From Glandiceps talaboti (taxonomy: Eukaryota; Hemichordata; Enteropneusta; Spengelidae), in the NCBI RefSeq assembly GCF_964340395.1, contig NC_135555.1, positions 15,541,246 to 15,605,245 on the forward strand: a stretch of 64,000 nt of DNA. Direction: 5' to 3'. Every line of letters begins with the position of its first letter. The stretch's first letter is position 1. The notes below the pieces were generated by a model that did not search any database, was not told where the DNA came from, and saw only the letters and a program-made list of their open reading frames with translations. The position numbers and the translations under genes are program-made. Below are positions 12,901-22,189 of the stretch, in pieces.

Positions 12901-15583
12901 TTAAGTGAGTTGGGTATGTATCGATTTTTACATGGGGCGATTTTGAGGTGGCTCGCCATGGTTCCACATGTGCCGGTTAGGTGGATTGACTCTTAACTTA
13001 GTTTAACTGACGACTTCAATAAGGCTGCATGAGCGTCATACGTGGGTAATTCGAGTATGATTGTCATGCTCATTGGCATTATTGTCTCTGACCGGCATGC
13101 ACTATTAGTCGTGATATGGCATACCAATACTTAAGCATAGAGACTGTTTTATTGGGCAGCAGCCAAGGAATTTGGTCTGCAAGTTGTGGCTCACATTTTT
13201 GCTTGTTGTAATGTATCTATATGCATTTAGTGAGTTATGTTGTCATATAAAATATATTTATTTATTTTATTTTAGCTATCTCGTTTTATTCATTATATAT
13301 TATTATATATACATGTACAGTTATAACTGTTTCTGGAGCTTTATTTGGTGAGCAGCAGCCAGGTAATGCAGTCTGCAAGTTGTGGCTCACATTTTGCCAT
13401 TCTGTGTTCTTTGAGTATCTTTTTATACCTTATGTTCCGGCATAATTGCATGGCATTTTGGCATTCTTTGTTTGTAAATGACCCGTCTTGCAACCCGGTT
13501 TGTTAGTATTTCGTTCTGGTAATGTTGTTGCTAGATGGTGTATTCAAAAAAAATTAATGTTATTGCTCTACGTTATTAGCCTCATTTGGCATGTGTCACC
13601 GTTGAATATCTTATTCATTGTTCCCTTGTGATTAGGGGTATCCAATTAATGGACCTTATATTAATTGTCAGTGCTTTAATTATCTGTGCCGGTGCCAGTC
13701 TATTGTATTGGTCATGGCAATCAACATAATTTATAACTAGCAAGTATTTCAAAATGAAATTTTTGGTACTTATCATTTACTGTCGTAGTGAGTTCTGTAT
13801 TGTAGATAATGGCATCTAAGTGAGTAAATGCTGGAAGAAAATGGAAGGCTGCTTCCTGCCAGTCCCAGCCAAAGTCAAAAAAGGGAAATGAGAATCCGCC
13901 ACCACAACAGCTGGCGGACAGGAGTCCAGAGCATAGCAGTATCCAGTGCACAGGTCCTGTCATCGGACTCCTTGGAGAGGAATGCCACTCAACACAATAC
14001 TCACAACGGGCGAGCTACATCAAGCCACTCTGAGGAATCATCTGTTAATACAGAACAGCTGACATAGACTATATCAGAAGCAGTAGTGCAAGAACTTGTT
14101 AATTCAGGCCTTATCTCTAGATCTCAGGCCAACCATGGGCAACAGGGTGTACAACAGCAACATCAGCCAGGTGACAAGTCTTCTGGTGATGTGCTAAAGG
14201 AAGTAACTGATATTATGGGTAACCCTTCGTTTCCAAATGATCAATTGCCACTGCCTGAATCTGACATGCGGCCTAGTTCTGCGTTCACTAGTGTGTCAGT
14301 GCCATTTGGTCAGATAAGTACGTGGATTTGGCCTCTCTCTTAAACCGGCCAACACAATGGAATTTCAAATACACACTTGCTATGGCAAACAACAATGACA
14401 AGGTACACCTTTGCCATCCTCAAAGGGCAGGAAAATAGTGTCAATTGATCATTGGGTAACAGCTTTCAATACTTTTAAAGCAGTCTATACTGTCAAATAC
14501 CCAAATTCAGTTCCACGGTTAATCAAATACATTGAGGTGGTTCGTGATTTGGCAGCCAAAAGGGCTAACTGGCATTTTCATGATGATCAATTTCGGTACC
14601 TTCGACAGTCTAGTCTATACCAATTCACTGGGAATTATGGATGCAAGATCTGCATATGCATCGCAGCGCTAGTGGGCCCAAAAGCCAGAGTTATGGCCAG
14701 GGGGAACCTCGCTTTCGTAAGGGGTATTGCTGGGAGGTTCAATTAAGGGAAAATTAGAACACAAAATTTAGGTAGCAAGTGCAACTACTCTCATGCAGCA
14801 GTCAACTGTTTTTCCAGATTCCCTCATTCCGAGAAATCAAACCGATCAAACGCTGCCAGGCCACCAGCCCCTTCTTATCAGGCACGTGCAAGTGTCAGTG
14901 CCATCGCAAGTAGTAACACAGGTACGGGTGGAAATGCTTAGGAAGTACCTACAAGGTTACCCAGCGTACCTCAATAATTACTAGTTAAAAGGTTTCTCAG
15001 ATGGTTTTCTCATTAACTTCTTTGGGAAGCATGTTAATTGTCACGCTTCCAATTTGAAATATGCTTTGACTAATCCGGAAATTTTACAAAAGAAATTTCA
15101 GAAAGAGCTTGAAACTGGCAGACTTGCAAGCCCATTCCTGTCCACCATTTTACTGTGTTTTGTGTCTCTCTATTGGCAGTGGTTCCTAAAATGAATTTCG
15201 TCTTATACATCACCTACTGGCTTCTTTGTCAACGATGGTATACCTCACGAATTTGCATCAGTGCAGTATTATAAAAAGTTATAAAATACAGCAGGGGATG
15301 TTTCCTGGCAAAGAAAGATATCCGGTCAGCTTTTCGCATTATCCCTGTTTCACCAAACGTTCAGCATTTATTGGGCTTGTCTTGGGAGGGAAGGTTTTAC
15401 TATGACAGGTGCCTACCAATGAGTTGTTCTGCATCATGTCAGATTTTTTAGTCATTTAGTATGCTGTGGAATGGATTTCACTTTAAATATTGTAAAGTAG
15501 TTTTATATGCTGATGATACAGTGCTTTTAGCACAACTGAAATGAGGTTCAGTAGTTCTATAGGGATCGCCCGGAGTCTGTGTA

Positions 15584-15651
<68 letters not shown>

Positions 15652-18600
15652 CAACCTAAAGTAAAAAACCGCAGAACCGATTGCCATTATATTTGGCGGG
15701 TCAATTACCTTGGGTGTCTAGTTGGGAAATTGTTCAAATGAAAATGATCGCATCAGAAATGTGCATTTTATGTTCCAAAAAGTGATTTGTTGTATTACAA
15801 AATGCTTTGACTTCAGCCTGGAAATGAAAGATTCTTGTTTTATTGATGCAATGAAATTTAATCTTTTACGGGCTACTTCACATGTCAGTGTTAATCGTGT
15901 AAAATTAACATCTGTCTAAAGATTGCTTGGCAACCTAGGCCCTTTTTTAACACAGCTGAATTAAATCCGAGAGACTATGATTAAAACAGGTTCAAATAAA
16001 TGCACAATCCTTAGGCATTCCAAAAAAAACCAGTTTGTACAAAGAATAAGAAGTCACACATTTTATGGGGAAAGAAAAATGGTCATATCAAGACCTCCAT
16101 GATCATCATCTGTGTTTAACAGGTTAAATTTCTTGCAGGTACCGATTGCCATGATATTTGATGGGTGTAATACCTCGATCGGGTGTCTAGTTGGAAAATT
16201 GTTCAAATCAAAATGATCTAACTACCGGTGTGTGATTTGGGTCGAAAAATGTCATTTTTGTTCAAAAAACGTGCTCAAAAACTATTGGTTAGATCGGTCT
16301 GAAATTTGGTGGGAACATTCTTAGGGGCGTCTAAGCATTCAAAATATGTTTGCAAATGTGCCTAACAACAACACAACGCCCATAGCAACACCCAAACAGT
16401 GAGGTATTTCACAAGATAACCACTGGGATTAAAAGACAATTGAATACGCATTCAAAAACTGTATGTAAAATCGCAGTCAACCACGAGCGACAAATCGGCA
16501 TTATCGGCAAACCTATCAAAGCTAGCCAGAAAATCACAAGATGGGTGGCGTGTAACATACGAATACTATAGAATTACATAAATTTACATGGGAAAATCCA
16601 AACACTATGCTCTCAAATGATCAAATAATGGAAATGATGCAGTCAACCTAAATCTCAAACGTTCTAGGCACATTCCAAGTTCATATTCGACAGATGTCCA
16701 ATAACCAAAAAAATAAATTACTTGGCAGACTAGGCAGCTTTTCTACACAAACGCGAAACTCTATTAACATATTTAGGAAAGTATACACACTACACTAAGT
16801 AAAATGTTCAAAAAAAAGGTTAACTATCCCACAAGTGTAATGAGCTTTAGCTCTCATGGTCTTCCATAAGCTCTTGGTTGTCATGCTTATTCGTCTTTAC
16901 GAAGAGGTAACCTTAACTCTCTTGACGACATTATGTTCAAGTTTATATATTTGTGTATAAATAGCCCGTTTACCTTCTGAATTGCTGAAAATAGGAAATG
17001 GTTCATGTGAAATTGGCATGAACAAATCTGGAAAGTCTCCCCAAAGGGACACGCAAAATAAATATGAAAGCCAGTTTGAGAGAAAAGGGTGAAAATAGAA
17101 AAAGTTGACGATCGGCGAACAATGGACGACGACGGGAAATCAACCTAGACATTAAGCTCCGCGAACTAAATAAAAAACCATAGACCAAATCAGTTGACAA
17201 CTACATACTACTTGCTAGTCATGATTCAACATTAGTTTTTAGAATACAATACACCTAACCAAATCAAAGATCGTGATGTTTTATACATGAGGTGTATAAT
17301 GTTACGGCAAAGCTGCAAAATCTGTTGCAAACATACAATGGAACGACTTCCTGGCTGCAAAGTAGTAGTGATACATTACTTTTAGACAAAAACTGAAATG
17401 CTTACTTGATCACTGTTAGCTCTCTCTTGTTTAAGTTTGTCCTTTTCAGATTTTTCATCTTTCTTGACGTCACTTACATCAGCTTTTCGATTCGGCGTCT
17501 CCTTTCTGTAAGAATTGACTCTCTTCTTTTGAGTGCCCTATATCAAGAAAATGACATAATAGTTATCAAAAAGTGTCCCATAATGTTGTCCTTAGTTCTC
17601 ATCCATCGAACATTTCTAGCATTTTCAAATTTTTTCCACATGATTTTTTTCATATTACGACGATAATTTGCCGTAGAATGTTCGTATCAAATATTATTCT
17701 GATAGGCGAGATTGAATAAGTTGATCATAAACTTTGCACAGAAATGTTAATGATTCAAAAAACTGGTCCGTCCGGAAATTTCATTTGTATAAGAAAGTTT
17801 TTTTTGGCCAAAAATGACCAAATTCAAGTATTCTATTACTGTTACAAAAAAAAAACTTGGTGAATAAACTTACTTGATCGGTTTTAGCTCTCTGTTTGCC
17901 AAGTTCCTCCTTTTCTGATTGTTCATTTGTCTTGATGCCAGGTCGTGGATTCAGCGTCTTTTGAGTATCCTGTAAAAGCGAAAAGAAATAACTAATTTAA
18001 AATTTTCTTTTTGTGCTTGATCCCCTCCCCATTCCAATATTCTTGCAAACATTGTGTAAATTTGTTTGCACATCTATTTGAGTTATTTTATGGACATGAT
18101 AAGTGATGCTAATATTTAAAAGTATCGATTTTTTCCAATTTATTCACATCTAGATAAATGGTAAATAAATTGGAGTAAAATGTCGCATAATCTTGAAGAT
18201 TACTTACTATCTGTTCGAAAATCATAACTTTGTCAATTGATGATCTACTCTAAAACATATTCTTGTTTTCAGTGCACATTCAGCATCTTTTAAATGACAT
18301 TTTGCTCTCATAAAGCTTTCGTGCATAAAGTTAATATCAAAATAATTAATTGCGATCCAGCATGGACAGCCTTTTTAACATATTTTTGTATTTGCTTTGC
18401 TGCAAAAAAGTAAGTTCTGTCAATTTGCAATTTCGGATTCAATCTGGTTTATCTTTGGTAAACTTTAGTTGTTGTGTATAATTTGATCGAAGATTAATTC
18501 ACCATTATGTTTGAGTCGTGGTCATTATCAGTTGTTATATCTAAGTCTAAAAAAAGTGTATGTATGAGTTGTGCTTTCCGAGGAAGAAGTTACAGTATAC

Positions 18601-18792
18601 GTGGTCTCTCACCTTCAATTCAGATACCTTCGTCTCATCCAGAATATTTTCTTTCTTGACGTTCTTCAACTCAGGTTGTGTGTGCAGTTCAGCAGCTACA
18701 TATTCGTTCTTCTTCACGGGTTTGATTTTGTTGGCCTCTACGATGGCGTAAAGCGACAAAGTACACACCGCAATAACTAAGAAATGACGCAT
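569..18792 (-). CDS. Secreted protein with lysine-rich repeat linkers and tandem LDL-receptor class A domains (partial, 14 coding exons seen)
   Basis: Multi-exon gene read leftwards. Visible exons are 18792-18613, 17969-17874, 17537-17406, 8862-8737, 7038-6913, 6376-6251, 5717-5592, 5062-4937, 4410-4285, 3650-3525, 3009-2868, 2046-1933, 1125-1015 and 679-569. Every junction has AG/GT borders and the frame stays open across all joins, giving about 589 residues. The layout is a signal peptide (residues 1-20), a 40-residue stalk, then 32-, 44- and seven 42-residue Lys/Glu/Asp/Ser-rich units, then four LDLa modules. Each LDLa module has six cysteines and the acidic calcium-site motif CxDNSDE. LDLa modules in other proteins bind ligands or calcium in secreted or cell-surface proteins. 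The linker units are very charged and contain many dibasic sites. The last visible exon ends in phase 1 with a donor, so the gene continues beyond the left edge. A transmembrane segment or other C-terminal domain may lie there. I do not recognise an orthologue. The gene structure is confident; the function is unknown. Confidence 0.82.
1015..1125 (-). CDS. Exon 13: LDLa domain 3
   Basis: A 111-nt phase 1-1 exon that begins [17 protein letters not shown] and ends with the acidic [10 protein letters not shown] block. The donor is GTAAGTCG. Its flanking introns resemble those of exon 14, which suggests a recent duplication of this module. Confidence 0.86.
1933..2046 (-). CDS. Exon 12: LDLa domain 2
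   Basis: A 114-nt phase 1-1 exon. It has six cysteines with [20 protein letters not shown] as the core. The acceptor is TTTCAACAG and the donor GTATGTT. Confidence 0.85.
2868..3009 (-). CDS. Exon 11: LDLa domain 1 with basic lead-in
   Basis: A 142-nt exon, phase 0 at the start and phase 1 at the end, so it is the adaptor between the phase-0 linker array and the phase-1 LDLa array. It opens with [11 protein letters not shown], which holds a basic KR-type site and an N-glycosylation sequon (NST). A complete LDLa follows, with cysteines in order and the calcium-site stretch [15 protein letters not shown]. Confidence 0.85.
3525..3650 (-). CDS. Exon 10: 42-residue linker, type C
   Basis: A 126-nt phase 0-0 exon starting [18 protein letters not shown] and ending KQERANSDQ. 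It resembles exon 3 more than types A or B. It is the last linker before the LDLa array. Confidence 0.82.
3905..4030. repeat. (TATG)n microsatellite
   Basis: A tetranucleotide run with interruptions (GTACGTACG) in an intron of the LDLa gene. Translated frames rich in Tyr/Val/Cys/Met here are artefacts. Confidence 0.9.
4285..4410 (-). CDS. Exon 9: 42-residue linker, type A
   Basis: A 126-nt phase 0-0 exon of type A. It has Asn for Lys at position 10 (HTNKT instead of HTKKT) and is otherwise as in the other A exons. Confidence 0.83.
4937..5062 (-). CDS. Exon 8: 42-residue linker, type B
   Basis: A 126-nt phase 0-0 exon of type B, ending KQESSKSDQ. It is the B member of the leftmost A/B pair and lies 1,314 bp from the B exon at 6251. 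Confidence 0.83.
5592..5717 (-). CDS. Exon 7: 42-residue linker, type A
   Basis: A 126-nt phase 0-0 exon of the same type as 6913-7038, with the same predicted 42-residue product. It lies 1,307 bp from the A exon at 4285 and 1,321 bp from the one at 6913, which gives the period of the duplicated block. Confidence 0.83.
6251..6376 (-). CDS. Exon 6: 42-residue linker, type B
   Basis: A 126-nt phase 0-0 exon starting [18 protein letters not shown], with [14 protein letters not shown] in the middle and KQESSKSDQ at the end. It differs from the copy at 4937 by about one residue (Q for K). Confidence 0.83.
6913..7038 (-). CDS. Exon 5: 42-residue linker, type A
   Basis: A 126-nt phase 0-0 exon starting [18 protein letters not shown] and ending [11 protein letters not shown]. 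It is almost identical to the exons at 5592 and 4285. The flanking intron sequence is also nearly identical, so this is a segmental duplicate rather than an exon shuffled alone. Confidence 0.83.
7337..8625. mobile_element. ~1.3-kb insertion in the third repeat unit
   Basis: The sister introns read continuously from ...CTTGAAATAC to CTTTATC...ATGGTAATTACTTAATG. In this unit the same two flanks are separated by about 1.29 kb of unrelated DNA. The insert begins near a small hairpin (CTTCCGTAAGGAAG) followed by GT-rich sequence and a CATTTCCGAACAAACGGCTG-type stretch, and ends near another hairpin (CCTTCAACGGAAGG). I see no transposase. The class is unknown; a Helitron-like or other non-autonomous element is possible. 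Confidence 0.6.
8737..8862 (-). CDS. Exon 4: 42-residue linker, type B (most diverged copy)
   Basis: A 126-nt phase 0-0 exon starting [18 protein letters not shown] and ending KQERSKSDK. It matches the type B exons at 4937 and 6251 but has more substitutions. It is the B member of the third A/B unit, pushed away from its A partner at 6913 by an insertion of about 1.3 kb in the intron. Confidence 0.8.
9550..11569. mobile_element. ~2-kb element with CAG-type terminal inverted repeats
   Basis: The left end CAGGGCCGTAGCCTG at 9550 and the inverted right end CAGTACCGTAGCCTG at 11569 match at 13 of 15 bases. A further shared AAGGGGGCAG block lies inside both ends, and the right end also holds a long C-run. 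Termini starting CAG are typical of hAT-like DNA transposons. The flanking 8-mers (agcgtcac and gtaatcac) match only in part, so a target-site duplication is not proven. No intact transposase is visible, so it is probably non-autonomous or decayed. Confidence 0.5.
12502..12905 (+). pseudogene. SGNH-hydrolase-like fragment of the retroelement
   Basis: One frame carries [19 protein letters not shown], which has the G-x-N-D block of SGNH/GDSL hydrolases. The next frame continues with [10 protein letters not shown] and [15 protein letters not shown], spacing that fits the same domain after a +1/-1 frameshift. There is no downstream D-x-x-H catalytic block. SGNH-like domains are known in some YR and LINE retrotransposons. 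Confidence 0.45.
13150..13420. repeat. Direct repeat pair between the SGNH and gag pieces
   Basis: About 50 bp around CTGCAAGTTGTGGCTCACAT occurs twice, near 13155-13200 and 13345-13400, both preceded by CAGCAGCCA. The period is about 190 bp. This may be a remnant of the retroelement's terminal or split direct repeats, or part of its untranslated leader. Confidence 0.55.
13809..14740 (+). pseudogene. Gag-like frame of the DIRS/Ngaro-like element
   Basis: It starts at an ATG (MASK), immediately followed by TGA, then continues in frame as a basic, Gln/Ser-rich region ([19 protein letters not shown]). Further on are a frame with polar residues (14086-14343) and one with [19 protein letters not shown] and [20 protein letters not shown] (14411-14746). 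The last segment matches my memory of the conserved gag-side block before DIRS-type RTs. It is broken by several stops. Confidence 0.5.
14995..15476 (+). pseudogene. Reverse transcriptase fragment (DIRS-type)
   Basis: Reading across frames, the peptides are [48 protein letters not shown], then [32 protein letters not shown] and SCSASCQIF. These are recognisable RT palm blocks with the D of DIRSAF, in the right order. At least two frameshifts and one stop interrupt it. The polymerase YxDD block of this element is not seen. Confidence 0.6.
15476..15540 (+). pseudogene. LINE-type RT scrap with YADD motif
   Basis: One frame reads [16 protein letters not shown] then stop, with YADD at 15506-15517. 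This is the standard catalytic block of LINE reverse transcriptases and not of the DIRS-type fragment just upstream. It suggests a second retroelement spliced onto the first, possibly at the break near 15476. Confidence 0.45.
15588..16350. repeat. (GT)n tract plus two copies of an interspersed ~100-bp repeat
   Basis: A (GT)n run lies at about 15588-15649. The stretch around ACCGATTGCCAT, GGGTGTCTAGTTGG and AAATTGTTCAAAT is present at 15674-15772 and again at 16139-16236 in the same orientation. The second copy continues with CTCAAAAACTATTGGTTAGA and a further degenerate unit. This looks like the non-coding body of a transposon. The rest of 16350-17405 shows nothing I can name. Confidence 0.5.
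17406..17537 (-). CDS. Exon 3: 44-residue lysine-rich linker
   Basis: A 132-nt phase 0-0 exon. It begins [20 protein letters not shown] and ends KQERANSDQ. It is closest to the exon at 3525-3650, with a two-codon insertion near the start. The next intron (8863-17405) is about 8.5 kb and full of transposon remains. Confidence 0.82.
17874..17969 (-). CDS. Exon 2: 32-residue charged linker
   Basis: A 96-nt phase 0-0 exon with acceptor TTTTACAG and donor GTAAGTTT. It begins [11 protein letters not shown] and ends GKQRAKTDQ. It is a short, diverged relative of the 42-residue units and lacks their central DVSDVKK segment. The intron between it and exon 1 is 643 bp. Confidence 0.8.
18613..18792 (-). 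CDS. Exon 1: signal peptide and start of the LDLa protein
   Basis: Exactly 60 codons starting at an ATG with A at -3 and ending in AAG followed by the donor GTGAGAG (phase 0). The first 20 residues are a classic signal peptide: MRH, then a hydrophobic core ([15 protein letters not shown]), with likely cleavage after VEA. The mature part is already Lys/Glu/Val-rich ([22 protein letters not shown]), like the later linkers. A TATA box and initiator lie 65-90 bp upstream, which supports this start. Confidence 0.85.
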
Positions 18793-18849
18793 TTTTGTTC
18801 GTTGCCAAACTTCCTGCTTGGACCATCCGACAATTTAATCGTCAGCCCA

Positions 18850-18884
18850 ACTACTACTGAACCTTATACTTGGCATTTATATAT
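18850..18884 (-). promoter_or_regulatory. TATA box and initiator of the LDLa gene
   Basis: On the minus strand TATATAAA lies at 18884-18877, and an initiator-like TCAGTA has its A at 18858, 26 bp downstream. This would give a 5' UTR of about 66 nt to the ATG at 18792. The spacing and the match to core-promoter consensus are good. This is inferred, not shown by transcripts. Confidence 0.55.
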
Positions 18885-19020
18885 TCTCTTTGCTTTTGTA
18901 ATTACATTTTGAAAGGTGTATGGAAGTCAAATGAATCGAAAAACAAACAATGTCAATAACTGGTAATAAAACAATTTGCTCAATACCTTAACGTTTGATA
19001 ATGTTTGCCCTTTATTTCAT

Positions 19021-19164
19021 TTAATCTTTTAAAATTTACACTCGCTAATTTTATAATGTTTACTTCCTTTGGTAAATACAGTATTTTTTCAATTAATCTT
19101 TTAAAATTTACACTCGCTAATTTTACAATGTTTACTTCCGTTGGTAAATACAGTATTTTTTCAA
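19021..19164. repeat. 72-bp tandem duplication upstream of the LDLa promoter
   Basis: Two head-to-tail copies (19021-19092 and 19093-19164) differ at about two positions. They start about 140 bp upstream of the TATA box. The unit is AT-rich and contains TTTACACTCGCTAATTTTA. It may be neutral, or it may double an upstream regulatory site. Confidence 0.75.
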
Positions 19165-19483
19165 TGATTTTTTTGTCACACAGTCACTGTGGCTGTTTAA
19201 ATATGTCATTTCTTTTCTGTTCAAAATAAACGTCACGACATGTTTGTGACTTTACACGTCAAACTATCAATCATTCACTTATTCCATGACGAAATGACTG
19301 GGTTGACAGATATTAAATCAATGTGCGGTAAAACTTTCAAAGCTTACTTTGATTCGAATCTTCAGAATTATGAATGTGCTCCCTAGAACTGTTATTACTG
19401 ACAGGAGAATATTATTGCATATGTAAAACTTTTAGTCTAAATCATTCTCTATTTATGGCAATCAAAAATCAGTCAATGAAATC

Positions 19484-19497
19484 AATCAGTCAGTCAG

Positions 19498-19544
<47 letters not shown>

Positions 19545-19588
19545 GTCAGTCAGTCAGTCAGTCAGTCAGTCAGTCAATCAATCAATTT
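19484..19588. repeat. (TCAA/TCAG)n microsatellite
   Basis: A tetranucleotide array that switches between TCAA and TCAG blocks. Reading frames of NQSI/SVSQ repeats here are not genes. Flanking 19590-20500 is unique, with faint similarity to a mobile element, and I see no intact gene in it. Confidence 0.9.
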
Positions 19589-21711
19589 ATAAGTGCCAGT
19601 TCCACTGTGATATAGACTTCAGAGTCACTGTGCAGGTAAAATGCTGTGGAGAACAGATATGATCTTTTTGAATGAGTTCGATGTTGATTTTCGTTGTTTT
19701 TTAATGGACAGTATATTCCATAGACGAGGTGCAGCACGTGAGAACGCACGTTTACCATATGACACTTAGCTGTACTTGGGTTTGTGCAAAGGCAGATGGT
19801 CGGAGTGTCCTGGGAGGTGACTTCGTGTGAATTAGATCAGATATGCAGGTTTGTGATTGTCCAGCAAAAATTACATTTACATGTGCTTGAATTGAAGACT
19901 TTTCCCGTCATTAGGTGCATTGTAAATTTACTTATATAAAATCTCAGATCACTATAGCACATCTGATATAAAGATGACCTAGTGTCGGATTTACTAGGGA
20001 TAGTGGTGCCGAATCTACTTGTCTTGTTTCCACAAAGTTTGAGTTGACTTCGGTGTTGAACAGTGACCAGCCAAAACATACAACTTTATACAGCCGTGAA
20101 CTGTTCAAAAACCGACTTTTGTTCTATAACTGTTACAATTACACCATTCGAAGATTTGTGAGAAGGTAATGAACACTACCTTTGCGCGCCGATGTAGAAG
20201 TTGATGATAGCCGTGGTGGTTATGACAGGGTTCCTTGTACCATTTCAGTTTGTTGTTACTACTAATAAGACGAATTGTCAGAGCAACGATTTCACGTTTA
20301 AATGCAGTAAATGAGACCATCCGATAATGTAAGACTTCTGCCATTGACTGTTGATCCTTGGGTATGTTTCAGTAAATAGTAACTTAATAATAACGAAAAA
20401 TTGACGACGACACGTGAGCACAAGTTTCAGACCCATCCCAGTAACATACCACATAAAGAATCGAAGTGATGCAGTCAACCTAAATACAAACAAGAATCAA
20501 TTTTCATGAAAATCAAACTTCTTAGACTTCTCTCTAAACTTTGACATAATGAAATAATGAAAAATGTAGTTCGCTATTATATTTTCCCATAGAGTTAACA
20601 CTGTGTTTTGGTGACCATGGTTAATTTTAAATTAAATTAAATACCATTTTGATCTATATCTACACAATTTCCTTGATGAGAATATATTTTACTGTTTTGT
20701 GACTCATATTCCATTGTTTTCGTATCAAATCATTGTTGATCGAATCATTGGCTTGTTTTACTTACTACCAAACCAGAAACAATACAGAGGTTCATGTAGG
20801 CATGTTTTTACATACAACTGTTTTTGTTACGAATTACACCAACCAAAATACCGGCACTGATAGCACGCACGCACACGAAATGTTAGATTTAATGTCACTA
20901 TGAACACACACAAATGTTTTGTGTTTGAATCTCCTTTGTTTCATCCGACAGTGATGTTGATTTGTGTTCACAGTGAGATCAAATGTATCATTTTACACGC
21001 TCATATCAGTGTCAGATTTATGTACTTTGTAACAACAAAACGTTGTTTGAGACTTAAAAAAACACCATGATCACAAACTGAATTGAAACATTTTTGTAAC
21101 ATAAGCTGTAAATTTAAATTTAATATAAATGTATCGTAAATTCCTTGTTTAGTCCTCGTCTTTCAAAACAGTAACAAGTTGAAGTGTGTTGTCACTTTCC
21201 TACTGTAACCACACTTACAAAATTGGTTCCTTTTTATCACAAACACTACTTCTTAAAATCAATTCAAATTTGTCTGTTGACTCGTGCTCTAGGCCCAAGA
21301 CAAAAAGAGGCACAAAAATATAAAAGAAAATGTACACCAGCTAAATAAACATATCAATAAATAAATGTCCAAAAATAACACAGAAGAAGAAAAATATCAA
21401 CATCTTCCGGTTATTTTTGGAAATATTTCATTCGTATTGGGTGGAATGGATATTCCCAACTTTTTAACTACCTACAAACTGGATTACCGCGACTTCAAAC
21501 GTGCTGGTCTCAGGGGTGTAGTGTTACGGATGACAGAATAAAACTTTTTAATATTTGCTAAGTTTTGATGTTTTGCGAGGTCACCGTGAACTCTCAGCTG
21601 TCATGAATTAATACTTAGAACAAATGTTTGCATATCGCGAATAGTATTCTAAGATGACAACATTAAGTTATTAAAAGATCAACAGTGTCAACTAATGACT
21701 GATTACAGTCA

Positions 21712-22184
<473 letters not shown>

Positions 22185-22189
22185 TGGAG

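Larger units (their letters stand above)
12490..15520 (+). mobile_element. Degenerate DIRS/Ngaro-like retroelement remains with SGNH, gag-like and RT pieces
   Basis: Three kinds of protein remnant lie in one orientation inside the 8.5-kb intron: an SGNH-hydrolase-like piece (12502-12905), a gag-like reading frame (13809-14740) and a reverse transcriptase (about 15000-15476). Stops and frameshifts break all of them. Gag-like and RT peptides of this kind occur in tyrosine-recombinase retroelements of marine animals. I found no recombinase. The order suggests either one rearranged element or two adjoining copies. Confidence 0.6.

Noticed and set aside
19600-20500. Possible decayed protein-coding transposon (frame with FHRRGAAREHA-like text near 19,715)
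   Set aside because: The resemblance to mobile-element peptides is vague and I could not place it in a family.
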